From contig CAMBSD010000001.1 in assembly GCA_945870425.1 (NCBI GenBank), forward strand, positions 186,001-250,000: DNA of 64,000 nt, written 5' to 3'. The position numbers and the translations under genes were made by a program. This DNA is from Chitinophaga pinensis (GTDB taxonomy: Bacteria; Bacteroidota; Bacteroidia; UKL13-3). The notes below the pieces were generated by a model, which was given only the letters and a program-made list of their open reading frames with translations, was not told where the DNA came from and searched no databases. Positions 43,066-51,193 of this stretch are shown here, piece after piece (the first letter of the stretch is position 1; every line of letters begins with the position of its first letter).

Positions 43066-43106
43066 ACCCACCCCTATGCTCCGCTGAAAAGCAGCAGGGG
43101 AATATC
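43066..43106. repeat. Variant internal copy of the DUF559 cassette repeat
   Basis: ACCCACCCCTA and AGGGGAATATC match the two ends of the 33-bp repeat, but its centre is replaced by TGCTCCGCTGAAAAGCAGC, another potential hairpin. It lies between the DUF559 start and the outer repeat at 43181-43213. Confidence 0.85.
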
Positions 43107-43180
43107 AATGAGGTAAATTTATATTTTTTAGTTCAATTCAATTATTATTGAGGTATTCACTTTTTGCAACTTTTATATTT

Positions 43181-43213
43181 ACCCACCCCTAACCCCTCCA
43201 AGGAGGGGAATAT
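43181..43213. repeat. 33-bp repeat framing DUF559 gene, left side
   Basis: ACCCACCCCTAACCCCTCCA then AGGAGGGGAATAT is the exact reverse complement of 42633-42665. It lies 131 bases upstream of the DUF559 start codon and 94 bases downstream of the uvrA stop. Confidence 0.95.
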
Positions 43214-43306
43214 CAAACCGGTAATTTAATTTTCGTATTATTTGAATCACACTTTATAAGCGTCTGACGCCTTTCTTGCCAAACTCCTACCCACAATTGT
43301 CTGACG

Positions 43307-46180
43307 CTAGTGGAGGCCCAATTCTTTTTTCAAGAATCTTCCGGTATGACTTCTAGGCTCTTTGCAAATTTCTTCAGGTGTACCTACACATAACACTTCA
43401 CCCCCATACTTACCACCTTCTGAACCGATGTCAATGATATAATCTGCAACCTTTACCATGTCCAAATTATGCTCTATCACAAGAACGCTATTGCCTTTAT
43501 CAACCAACTTTTGCAATACACCTAACAATACCCGCACATCTTCAAAATGCAAACCTGTGGTAGGTTCATCAAGAATATAAAAAGTATTACCTGTATCACG
43601 TTTACTTAACTCAGTAGCCAACTTCACACGTTGTGCTTCTCCCCCACTCAAAGTAGTACTTTGTTGTCCGAGGGTGATATAACCCAAACCCACGTCTCTC
43701 AAAGCTTCTATCTTACGGTTAATAAATGGAATATGTTCAAAGAAAGGAACTGCTTCCTCAATACTCATATTCAACACATCGTTGATGCTTTTGCCTTTGT
43801 AGCGCACTTCTAAAGTTTCTCTGTTGTATCTTCTGCCATCACAGGTTTCGCACTTAACATACACATCAGGTAAAAAATTCATTTCTATGCTTCGCATACC
43901 TGCGCCTTGGCAAGTTTCGCATCTACCACCTTTAACATTAAATGAAAACCTGCCCGGCTTGTAGCCTCTAATTTTAGATTCAGGCAAACTGGCAAAGAGA
44001 TTTCTGATATCGCCAAATACTTCTACATAAGTTGCAGGGTTGCTCCTAGGTGTGCGACCTATTGGGCTTTGGTCAATTTCAATCACTTTATCAATATGCT
44101 CTATGCCTTTAAACTCTTTATAAGCAAGAGGCTTTTGATGTGAGCCATAAAAATGCTGACGTAATATAGGGTATAGCGTTTCGTTTATAAGCGTTGATTT
44201 TCCGCTACCACTCACACCCGTTACACAAATAAATTTACCCAGTGGAAACTCCACCGTGATGTTCTTTAAATTGTTTCCAGTAGCGCCTTTTAATATCAGT
44301 TTTTTGCCATTGCCTTTTCTTCTAATTTTCGGCACTTCAATTTCTTTCTTACCATTCAGGTATTGTGCAGTAATGGAATTTGATTTCATCAATTCTTCCA
44401 AGGTGCCTTGTGCAGCGATATGTCCGCCATGCACACCTGCCCCATAACCAATATCAAGGATAAAATCACTTTCGGTAATCATGTCCTTGTCGTGTTCCAC
44501 CACTATCACACTGTTGCCCACATCACGCAACTCTTTCAATGAGTTTATCAATCTGTTATTATCTCGTTGATGAAGACCAATGCTAGGCTCATCAAGGATA
44601 TACAACACCCCCACCAATTGCGAGCCTATTTGTGTAGCCAATCGAATGCGCTGCGCTTCTCCCCCACTCAAGGTTCTAGCAGGTGAGTTGAGCGTTAAGT
44701 AATCTATTCCAACACCCACCAAAAATTTAATGCGTGTGCGGATTTCTTTTAATATTTCAGTAGCAATCAACAATTGCTTTTTATCCAATAAGCTTTCAAC
44801 ATCTTCAAACCAAGTTCCAAGAGCAGCAATCTCCATTTGCGCCAAATCAGCAATGTTATTATTGCCAATTCTATAATGCAAACTTTCTTTCTTTAACCTC
44901 CCACCATTGCACTCGGGGCAGGTGTCGATGCTCATAAACTCTTCGGCCCAACGGGCTACAGAATCGGCACTTTTCTCATGGTAATGCCTTGAAATAAAAG
45001 GAATCAAACCCTCCCATTTGCTGTTATAATTTTGGGTATAGCCACTTGCATATTCATACGGAATGGTAAGCGGTTCATCACTGCCATGCAATATCACATC
45101 CAAAGCTTCGCGACTTAATTTTTCGATAGGGTCGGCAAAACTGAATTTGTATTTTTTAGCAATCTCTCTCAATTGCAGGAAAGTCCAGTTTTCGCGGGCT
45201 TCTCCGAGAGGGGCAATGGCACCTTTGTTGATGCTTAATTTCTTATCAGGAATGATATTGAACTCTTCAATACTGTTTATCACACCCAAACCATCACATT
45301 TGGGACAAGCACCATAAGGAGAGTTGAACGAAAAAGTATTGGGTTGGGCTTCATCATAACTGATGCCACTTTTGGGATCCATCAAAAACTTACTAAAGTG
45401 ATAAGCTTTGTTTAAGTCATTATCCACCAATACCAGGGTGCCTTTACCCATTTTAAGGGCACTTTTCACACTCTCGCCAATGCGGAAACGAGCGTCCTTT
45501 TTAGGTTCAATCCTATCTATCAATACTTCAATATCGTGAATCTTGTAGCGATCGGCTTGCATCTTGGGGGCAATATCCACCACTTCAGCATCAAGCCTCA
45601 CTTTGGTATAACCTTGCTTGCGTATTTGCTCAAATAGCTCGCGGTAGTGGCCTTTTCGACCTTTTACCAATGGAGCCAGGATACTTATTTTCTTGTTCTC
45701 AAATTGGGTGATGATGTTCGATACTATTTGCTCTTCCGTCATCTTCACCATCTTTTCGCCACTCTCGTAACTATAGGCATCAGCAGCACGGGCAAAAAGC
45801 AAACGCAAAAAATCGTATATCTCGGTAATGGTGCCCACTGTAGAGCGTGGGTTTTTGTTTACCGTTTTTTGTTCAATAGAAATAACGGGTGAAAGCCCAT
45901 TTATTTTGTCAACATCAGGGCGTTCCATATTGCCAATAAATTGGCGGGCATAGGCACTAAAGCTTTCCATATACCTGCGCTGCCCTTCGGCAAAAATGGT
46001 ATCAAAAGCCAAAGAAGATTTGCCACTTCCGCTGAGTCCTGTGATGCATACCAACTTGTTGCGAGGGATATTAACATCAATGTTTTTTAAGTTGTGCTCA
46101 CGTGCACCCAATATCTCAATATACTCATCTTCAAGGGCAGATTTGGCTATTTTATCTTCTATTATTTTTGATTCGCTCAT
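43307..46180 (-). CDS. uvrA: Excinuclease ABC subunit A
   Basis: This protein (957 residues from the ATG at 46180) has both ABC ATPase modules: Walker A GLSGSGKSSLAF near the N-terminus and GVSGSGKSTLIN in the second half, each with its ABC signature (LSGGEAQR) and Walker B (ILDEP). Two CxxC zinc-binding motifs are present (CPECNGG and CETCQGAG...CETCDG). It finds bulky DNA damage with UvrB in nucleotide excision repair. An in-frame TTG at 46198 would add six residues, but the ATG is preferred. It is a core gene within the accessory island, and no uvr partner is adjacent. Confidence 0.97.
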   Translation of the reverse strand: MSESKIIEDKIAKSALEDEYIEILGAREHNLKNIDVNIPRNKLVCITGLSGSGKSSLAFDTIFAEGQRRYMESFSAYARQFIGNMERPDVDKINGLSPVISIEQKTVNKNPRSTVGTITEIYDFLRLLFARAADAYSYESGEKMVKMTEEQIVSNIITQFENKKISILAPLVKGRKGHYRELFEQIRKQGYTKVRLDAEVVDIAPKMQADRYKIHDIEVLIDRIEPKKDARFRIGESVKSALKMGKGTLVLVDNDLNKAYHFSKFLMDPKSGISYDEAQPNTFSFNSPYGACPKCDGLGVINSIEEFNIIPDKKLSINKGAIAPLGEARENWTFLQLREIAKKYKFSFADPIEKLSREALDVILHGSDEPLTIPYEYASGYTQNYNSKWEGLIPFISRHYHEKSADSVARWAEEFMSIDTCPECNGGRLKKESLHYRIGNNNIADLAQMEIAALGTWFEDVESLLDKKQLLIATEILKEIRTRIKFLVGVGIDYLTLNSPARTLSGGEAQRIRLATQIGSQLVGVLYILDEPSIGLHQRDNNRLINSLKELRDVGNSVIVVEHDKDMITESDFILDIGYGAGVHGGHIAAQGTLEELMKSNSITAQYLNGKKEIEVPKIRRKGNGKKLILKGATGNNLKNITVEFPLGKFICVTGVSGSGKSTLINETLYPILRQHFYGSHQKPLAYKEFKGIEHIDKVIEIDQSPIGRTPRSNPATYVEVFGDIRNLFASLPESKIRGYKPGRFSFNVKGGRCETCQGAGMRSIEMNFLPDVYVKCETCDGRRYNRETLEVRYKGKSINDVLNMSIEEAVPFFEHIPFINRKIEALRDVGLGYITLGQQSTTLSGGEAQRVKLATELSKRDTGNTFYILDEPTTGLHFEDVRVLLGVLQKLVDKGNSVLVIEHNLDMVKVADYIIDIGSEGGKYGGEVLCVGTPEEICKEPRSHTGRFLKKELGLH

Positions 46181-46303
46181 TGGTACATTCAACCCCAAAA
46201 ACAGGGCTTTGTTTTATCTTTACAATAATGCAAAAATTAATCGGTCTTTGGATGAGTGGTGATGAATATTAATGAAGAATTGGCATAATACAACCCACTA
46301 CAT

Positions 46304-46350
46304 TGGATTTAGCAAAGTGCTCTAGGAATTGGTAATGAATTTTGGCTTCA
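46304..46350. repeat. Dispersed repeat family D, copy 3
   Basis: GGATTTAGCAAAGTGCTCTA followed by GGAATTGGTAATGAATT shares its core with 37161-37186 and 35597-35640. It lies between the uvrA start and the ParE-like gene (46199-46374), a gap with no gene. Confidence 0.6.
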
Positions 46351-46374
46351 GACTCTAAAGATAGCTTGGGTAAT

Positions 46375-46677
46375 TTATTTTTTACTTTTCGTATATCTTT
46401 TTTGCGGATGCCTTCTAGCATTGATAAAACGATAAATTACAATATGCTTTCCATCAATTTCAAATAATACTAAATAGGGAAAACGATTGAGCATTGCTTG
46501 TCTAAAATTTTTGTACTTTTTCTCATAGCCTTCTGGATTTACATGTATTTTTGTTAAGGCTGATTCAAATTCATCTACAAGGGCTACACCTAAAGAAAGT
46601 TGCAGTTCTTCATAGTACAACGCTGATTCATTTAACTCTTTATATACTTCATCTAAAATGATTAGACTGTATTTCAT
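46375..46677 (-). CDS. RelE/ParE-type toxin
   Basis: The 100-residue protein has the RelE/ParE fold pattern: YSLIILDEVYKELNESALYYEE, then VDEFESALTKIHVNPEGYEKKYKNFRQAMLNRFPYLVLFEI, ending IVIYRFINARRHPQKRY with the conserved arginines. Toxins of this group either poison gyrase (ParE) or cut mRNA on ribosomes (RelE), and the arrangement here favours ParE without proof. Its start overlaps the preceding antitoxin stop by four bases. It is a complete toxin-antitoxin pair in the accessory island. Confidence 0.88.
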   Translation of the reverse strand: MKYSLIILDEVYKELNESALYYEELQLSLGVALVDEFESALTKIHVNPEGYEKKYKNFRQAMLNRFPYLVLFEIDGKHIVIYRFINARRHPQKRYTKSKK

Positions 46678-46913
46678 GCAGAAAGGTTTTTCATTACTTT
46701 TTTACGCACTTCACTCATTGTAAATGTTTTTGCTTCACCACTTTTGTACAATGCCTTTCTTTCGTCCAATATTTGTTTATTATCTATGCTTAATTCATAG
46801 TCAAATTTCTCACTTCTGGTATTAATGATAGTGTAGAGTGCTTCCAAAAATGACTTATCATTGATATCATTTAATGCTCTGGCTATTTCATTTTTTAATA
46901 TATCAGTTGTCAT
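46674..46913 (-). CDS. Antitoxin of the ParE-like pair (addiction-module family)
   Basis: The 79-residue helical protein lies directly upstream of, and overlaps by four bases, the ParE-like toxin gene. It has an N-terminal helix (MTTDILKNEIARALNDINDKSFLEALYTII) and a flexible, charged C-terminus (RKALYKSGEAKTFTMSEVRKKVMKNL), the shape expected for a toxin-neutralising tail. It lacks a clear HTH, ribbon or Phd fold, so its antitoxin family is not certain. The position and coupling are the main evidence. Confidence 0.78.
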   Translation of the reverse strand: MTTDILKNEIARALNDINDKSFLEALYTIINTRSEKFDYELSIDNKQILDERKALYKSGEAKTFTMSEVRKKVMKNLSA

Positions 46914-46984
46914 ATTTTTTTTCTCAAATTTAAGCTTTTTTCATTTTACCGCAATAGAGATGTATTGTATAGTGAGTTTTTTTT

Positions 46985-47030
46985 GTGATGTCAGGTGTTT
47001 TTGTGATGTCAGGTGTTTCCACCTGACATT
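46985..47030. repeat. REP-like palindrome, family B: half copy plus full hairpin
   Basis: A left arm alone (TGATGTCAGGTGTTTTT, about 46985-47002) precedes a full hairpin. TGTCAGGTG at 47007-47015 faces its complement CACCTGACA at 47020-47028 with loop TTTC. Relative to family A (TGTCGGGAG/CTCCCGACA), two stem positions differ, and in each case both strands changed together. Confidence 0.88.
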
Positions 47031-47131
47031 TGTATTTATCCGTGGTTGGTGTCCTCCCAATCCACTTTCTTATTTCAAATAAAATCATTAAAGTGAATAA
47101 CAAAGTCAAACTCTGAATCTAAACAAACATA

Positions 47132-47385
47132 TTACTTAGCCGATGAAAATTGATATTCTTCTGGCAAAGATACTAGCTTCCATTTTACTTGCACTGGGTT
47201 ATTATGAATATAATTCAATTTTTTAATAGTAATTTCTTTACTTTTTATTTTAATTGTTCTTGCTCTTCTTTCCCAGAAATGATAAGCCCTGTCGTTTTGG
47301 GTTGAAATGTAGTTTTTCAATAATTCACTATTTTTTGATAGAAGGTATTTTTTGAACGCATGTCCAGTAAACTTGCCTGCGTTCA
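47132..47385 (-). pseudogene. Truncated RAYT transposase fragment
   Basis: From about 47385 the minus strand encodes NAGKFTGHAFKKYLLSKNSE, then AYHFWERRARTI and LNYIHNNPVQVKWK, ending EEYQFSSAK. This is the C-terminal half of a RAYT/Y1-type transposase, related to but different from the one at 30858. The HUH half is missing and is replaced upstream by stop codons and a family C palindrome (47394-47420). A family C arm (GGTTGGTG, 47044-47051) lies on the other side. No function is expected. Confidence 0.82.
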
Positions 47386-47393
47386 GGGTTTAT

Positions 47394-47450
47394 CACCAAC
47401 CGCTCTTAATATGGTTGGTGCCGCTGCGCTAAACACCTACCATAGGCAAA
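47394..47450. repeat. Family C palindrome cluster
   Basis: CACCAACC at 47394-47401 faces GGTTGGTG at 47413-47420, and from 47411 ATGGTTGGTG faces CACCTACCAT across CCGCTGCGCTAAA. The second unit continues into CATAGGCAA, as in the copy at 34183-34220. The overlapping hairpins border the RAYT fragment. Confidence 0.82.
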
Positions 47451-47558
47451 TTTTTTAAACCAAATTTCTCTAACCCAATCCTCTTTCCTAAATATTGTCG
47501 TAGCTTCATTGCCTAGTTTTCATTTAATTTGAAATCATTTTGTTTATAGCCTATACCC

Positions 47559-48386
47559 ATGACGGATTACCAAGTATTTAAAATCAACTGCCCTTCTAGC
47601 ATGTCAGAAATAGTGATAGCCGAGTTGGCAGATATTGGCTTTGAGGGATTTATTGAAAACGAAGAAGGCTTTGAGGCTTATTTGGTAAAAGATACTTTTG
47701 ATGCAGAACTATTTTATGGCCTTTGCCAAAAATATGGCATCGACAAAGACATGGTTACAGAGCAAAACATCCCTGCTCAAAACTGGAATGCCATCTGGGA
47801 AGCGGATTTTGAACCCATTATCATCAATGATGACATAGTGGTGAAGGCACCCTTTCACAGTTTAAGCAAAACCTATAAACATGAAATAACCATACAGCCC
47901 AAGAATACATTTGGTACGGGCCATCACGAAACCACGCAATTGGTTTTGGGTCTGATGCAATCCATCGATTTTAAAGATAGAGATGTGTTTGATTATGGCT
48001 GTGGTACAGGGGTTTTAGGCTTTTTTGCTGCGCAATTGGGGGCAAAACAAATAATGGCCATAGATATTGATGATTGGTCGGCAGACAATGTGCTAGAAAA
48101 TGCCAAACTCAACCATATTGACAATTTGCATTTTGAACAAGGCACCCTTGACCAAATAGATTTGTCAAAAAAGTATGATGTCATTCTAGCCAATATCAAT
48201 AAAAATATCCTGGTAAGTAGTTTTGAAAAGCTTGCTTATATTTCTAAAACAGGCACCTGTATGCTTATAAGTGGTTTTTATGAGTCTGATTTACAAGATT
48301 TGATTGTAGAAGCAAAAAAGCATCACTTTACTTTTAACACTCACCAAACCAAGAATACTTGGTGTGCTGCGGTTTTCAGTAAATAG
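47559..48386 (+). CDS. prmA: Ribosomal protein L11 methyltransferase
   Basis: The 275-residue protein has an N-terminal substrate-recognition domain and a SAM-dependent methyltransferase domain: FGTGHHETTQLVL, then the motif I region VFDYGCGTGVLGFFAA, MAIDIDDWSADN, and the PrmA signature DVILANINKNIL. It trimethylates ribosomal protein L11, a non-essential modification. The length is close to the usual Bacteroidota form (about 275). It is alone on the strand, with 112 bases before the next gene. Confidence 0.95.
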   Translation: MTDYQVFKINCPSSMSEIVIAELADIGFEGFIENEEGFEAYLVKDTFDAELFYGLCQKYGIDKDMVTEQNIPAQNWNAIWEADFEPIIINDDIVVKAPFHSLSKTYKHEITIQPKNTFGTGHHETTQLVLGLMQSIDFKDRDVFDYGCGTGVLGFFAAQLGAKQIMAIDIDDWSADNVLENAKLNHIDNLHFEQGTLDQIDLSKKYDVILANINKNILVSSFEKLAYISKTGTCMLISGFYESDLQDLIVEAKKHHFTFNTHQTKNTWCAAVFSK

Positions 48387-48441
48387 CTAATTGTAAATTT
48401 TTCTTATCTTACCTGTATAAATTTGAAGATTGGTCCCAAAC

Positions 48442-48473
48442 TTGCGTTTCTATATTATTAAATACTACATTTG
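48442..48473 (+). promoter_or_regulatory. Bacteroidota-type promoter of the lipoprotein gene
   Basis: TTG at 48442-48444 and TACATTTG at 48466-48473 match the -33 TTTG and -7 TAnnTTTG boxes of the phylum, with 21 bases between them, at the long end of the usual spacing. The -7 box is 26 bases before the ATG at 48499. Matches by eye only. Confidence 0.5.
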
Positions 48474-48498
48474 TAAACTAAAATTTAAAACCCAAAAA

Positions 48499-49443
48499 AT
48501 GAAAAAAACAATCAAAACATTATTATTTTTATTCGTAGCCAGCTCATTGGTAATGGTATCATGTAAAAAAGACGATACCACAACAGGAACAACAACTGTT
48601 CCTAATGGTCCAGTTATTACTTTAAAAGACAGTTTTGCAACCGGTGACTATGATTTAAAAACCCAAAATTCAATATTAAATGTAAACGTAACTGCTCAAT
48701 CGGGAACCATCCTTGTAACCAACAAAATCGAAAGACAAGTTAATTCAACTGCAGCCACTACTTTATCAAGCGGCAATGTAATGGCTACGCAAATCAACGG
48801 ATTTTCATTGTCTACACCTGTTTCAAGTTTGCTAACTGGTGTTACCCTTGTCGCTGGCGATAAAGTTACTTTTACTTATTCAGTAACAGATAGCAAAGCA
48901 CAAACAACCAAAACTTCAATTACTTATACTGCTGTTCAAAATAATTCAATTGCTACATCTAATTTAATTGAATTAGGTGCACAAACTAATACAACGGTTG
49001 AGTATAAATTTTTAGGTATTGCTGATAATTTTACGGCATATACTTCAGGTGCTAACGGCACAGCAAAAGCCAATTCAGCAAAAGTTGATTTTGTTTACTA
49101 TTATGGTGCTACTGAATTAAATTCATTTGCAGCGCCTGCTAATGTTGATGGTGCGCAAGTAATTTGGGGTAACGAAATTGGTGGATGGGCTACAAAAAAT
49201 GCTACCCAATTTAAAACCACTTCAATTACAAAAGTTCAATTCTTGAATTATAAAGATAATTTGAAAACCAATGTACTTATCAATACAGTTGATTTCTCTG
49301 CTGGTGCTGTTGATAAAATAACTGCTATCAAGCAAGATGATGTAGTTGCATTTAAAACGGCTTCAGGCACTCAAGGTTTAATTTATTTTTCAGCTGTAGC
49401 TGCTGATAATACTGGTTCAACCAAAGTATACCTAATGTACTAA
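48499..49443 (+). CDS. Putative lipoprotein, Ig-like beta-rich
   Basis: A signal peptide and lipobox (MVSC, then KKDD) begin at the ATG at 48499 (MKKTIKTLLFLF). An upstream in-frame start at 48430 has no signal-peptide logic and was rejected. The mature part is rich in T, S, V and alternating hydrophobics (TSITYTAVQNN, KVDFVYYYGA), suggesting one or two Ig-like beta domains. No specific family is recognised. The protein should be anchored to the outer or inner membrane. It is followed by a strong terminator at 49464-49497. Confidence 0.8.
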   Translation: MKKTIKTLLFLFVASSLVMVSCKKDDTTTGTTTVPNGPVITLKDSFATGDYDLKTQNSILNVNVTAQSGTILVTNKIERQVNSTAATTLSSGNVMATQINGFSLSTPVSSLLTGVTLVAGDKVTFTYSVTDSKAQTTKTSITYTAVQNNSIATSNLIELGAQTNTTVEYKFLGIADNFTAYTSGANGTAKANSAKVDFVYYYGATELNSFAAPANVDGAQVIWGNEIGGWATKNATQFKTTSITKVQFLNYKDNLKTNVLINTVDFSAGAVDKITAIKQDDVVAFKTASGTQGLIYFSAVAADNTGSTKVYLMY

Positions 49444-49463
49444 ATCAATTCGTATTTATATCG

Positions 49464-49497
49464 AAACGCTGCTTTATTGCTAAAGCAGCGTTTTTTT
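49464..49497 (+). terminator. Intrinsic terminator of the lipoprotein gene
   Basis: CGCTGCTTTA at 49467-49476 faces TAAAGCAGCG at 49481-49490 with loop TTGC, extended by A-T pairs, and is followed by seven T residues. It lies 24 bases after the stop codon, so it should end this transcript cleanly. Confidence 0.9.
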
Positions 49498-49559
49498 ATG
49501 CAGGTTTGTGTGTTATTAACTATTTTTTTGCTCTTAGCTAAAGCGTATATTTTTGCCTC

Positions 49560-51020
49560 ATGTCACCTTACATAATCCTTTCATCAGTAGTAGGATATTT
49601 TGCCTTGTTACTTTTAATTGCGTGGTACACCAGTCGTAATGCCAGCTCTGACTCTTATTTTATAGGCAACAAACAATCGCCTTGGTATATTGTAGCTTTT
49701 GGCCTTATTGGAGATTCACTATCAGGCGTTACCTTCATTTCGGTGCCTGGTGCAGTGGGCACGAATCAGTTTAGTTATATGCAAATGGTTCTTGGTTATG
49801 TGATAGGCTATTTGGTTATTTCACAGTTTTTATTGCCTCTATATTATCGACTGAATCTAACCTCAATCTATGGCTATTTGCAACAACGTTTTGGTACCTC
49901 TTCCCAAAAAAGTGGCTCTTTCTTTTTCCTTGTATCACGTCTGGTAGGTGCTGCTTTTAGGCTCTACATAGCTTTAATTGTATTGGATGTATATTTCTTT
50001 TCTTCATTTCACATACCCTTTGCCCTTTCAGCAGCCATAGTGATTGCCTTAATTTTGTTGTACACATATAAAGGTGGTATAAAAACCCTTGTGTGGACAG
50101 ATACACTGCAATCGGGTTTTCTATTATTGGGTGTAATTTTTTCTATTTACTTTGTTTGTAAAGAGCTTCACTTAAATCTAGCTGAAACTTTTGTTGCAGT
50201 TAAACAAAGTCCATATAGCCAAGTATTTTTCTTTGATGATTGGATGAGTAAAAATCACTTTATAAAACAGTTTATGGGTGGAATGTTTATTGCCATTGTT
50301 ATGACAGGACTTGATCAAAACATGATGCAAAAGAATTTGAGTTGTAGAAGTCTTGGTGATGCGCAGAAGAATATCCGTTGGTTTAGTGTGGTGGTGGTTT
50401 TTATCAATTTGCTTTTTGTTTCGTTGGGTGCCTTGCTCTATTTGTATGCCCAACAAAATGGTCTTGATATACCAGCTAAAACAGATCAGCTTTTTCCTAG
50501 CATTGCACTTAACAATGTGGGAGGCGTAGGTGCTATTGTTTTTATTTTAGGTATTACTGCTGCCACCTTTAGCAGTGCAGATAGCGTTTTAACTACCCTT
50601 ACCACTTCTTTTTGCATTGATTTTTTAGGTTATGATGAGAAGCACGAGACGGCAATTTTAAAAAGAAAGAGGCAATTGATACATATAGGTTTTGCAATAT
50701 TGCTTTTGTTATTGATTGTGCTTTTTAAAGAACTTAACAATGATGCTGTTATAAATCAAGTATTCAAATTTGCAGGTTACACTTATGGACCTCTTTTAGG
50801 AATGTTTGCTTTTGGCTTGTTCAGCAAGCGCTTCGTCATGGATAAATGGGTACCCTTTATTTGCTTGGTATCACCCATTGTTTGTTATGTATTGGACGCC
50901 AACTCTAAACAATGGCTTGGCGGTTATCAATTTGGCAATGAACTACTCATAGCCAATGGGCTCATAACCTTTGTAGGGTTAATGATAATCTCTAAAAACC
51001 GTAACCTCCAGATAGTCTAA
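49560..51020 (+). CDS. Sodium:solute symporter (SSS family)
   Basis: The 486-residue protein has about thirteen membrane helices and SSS family motifs: ARNASSDSYFIGNKQ-like (TSRNASSDSYFIGN), GLIGDSLSGVTFISVPG, RLVGAAFRLYIAL, and TFSSADSVLTTLTTS, where serine and threonine residues bind the coupling sodium. It would import a small solute such as a sugar, amino acid or carboxylate driven by sodium. The substrate cannot be told. It starts five bases after a candidate -7 box, so the promoter layout is unusual. It is convergent with the thioesterase gene, and 173 bases without features separate the two stops. Confidence 0.92.
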   Translation: MSPYIILSSVVGYFALLLLIAWYTSRNASSDSYFIGNKQSPWYIVAFGLIGDSLSGVTFISVPGAVGTNQFSYMQMVLGYVIGYLVISQFLLPLYYRLNLTSIYGYLQQRFGTSSQKSGSFFFLVSRLVGAAFRLYIALIVLDVYFFSSFHIPFALSAAIVIALILLYTYKGGIKTLVWTDTLQSGFLLLGVIFSIYFVCKELHLNLAETFVAVKQSPYSQVFFFDDWMSKNHFIKQFMGGMFIAIVMTGLDQNMMQKNLSCRSLGDAQKNIRWFSVVVVFINLLFVSLGALLYLYAQQNGLDIPAKTDQLFPSIALNNVGGVGAIVFILGITAATFSSADSVLTTLTTSFCIDFLGYDEKHETAILKRKRQLIHIGFAILLLLLIVLFKELNNDAVINQVFKFAGYTYGPLLGMFAFGLFSKRFVMDKWVPFICLVSPIVCYVLDANSKQWLGGYQFGNELLIANGLITFVGLMIISKNRNLQIV

Positions 51021-51193
51021 TTTTAAAAAAACAGTCTATCTTCATTGAGTTTATTTTGGGGGATCTAACCGGAGCTTTCTCATACCTAATTTTACTCTCA
51101 AATAGGACCATTTTGCTTGCATATAGTTAGAGTTAGCAAACAGAAAATTTGACCTTTACCAGGGGAGTAGTATATTTCATTTTACATATTTGC

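Noticed and set aside
46861-47082. Plus-strand reading frame over the antitoxin start and the family B palindrome
   Set aside because: It is antisense to the antitoxin gene and its repeated residues come from the palindromic DNA.
30806-47450. A prophage or integrative conjugative element
   Set aside because: The island has no integrase, phage structural or conjugation genes. It is a patchwork of small elements with core genes such as uvrA inside.
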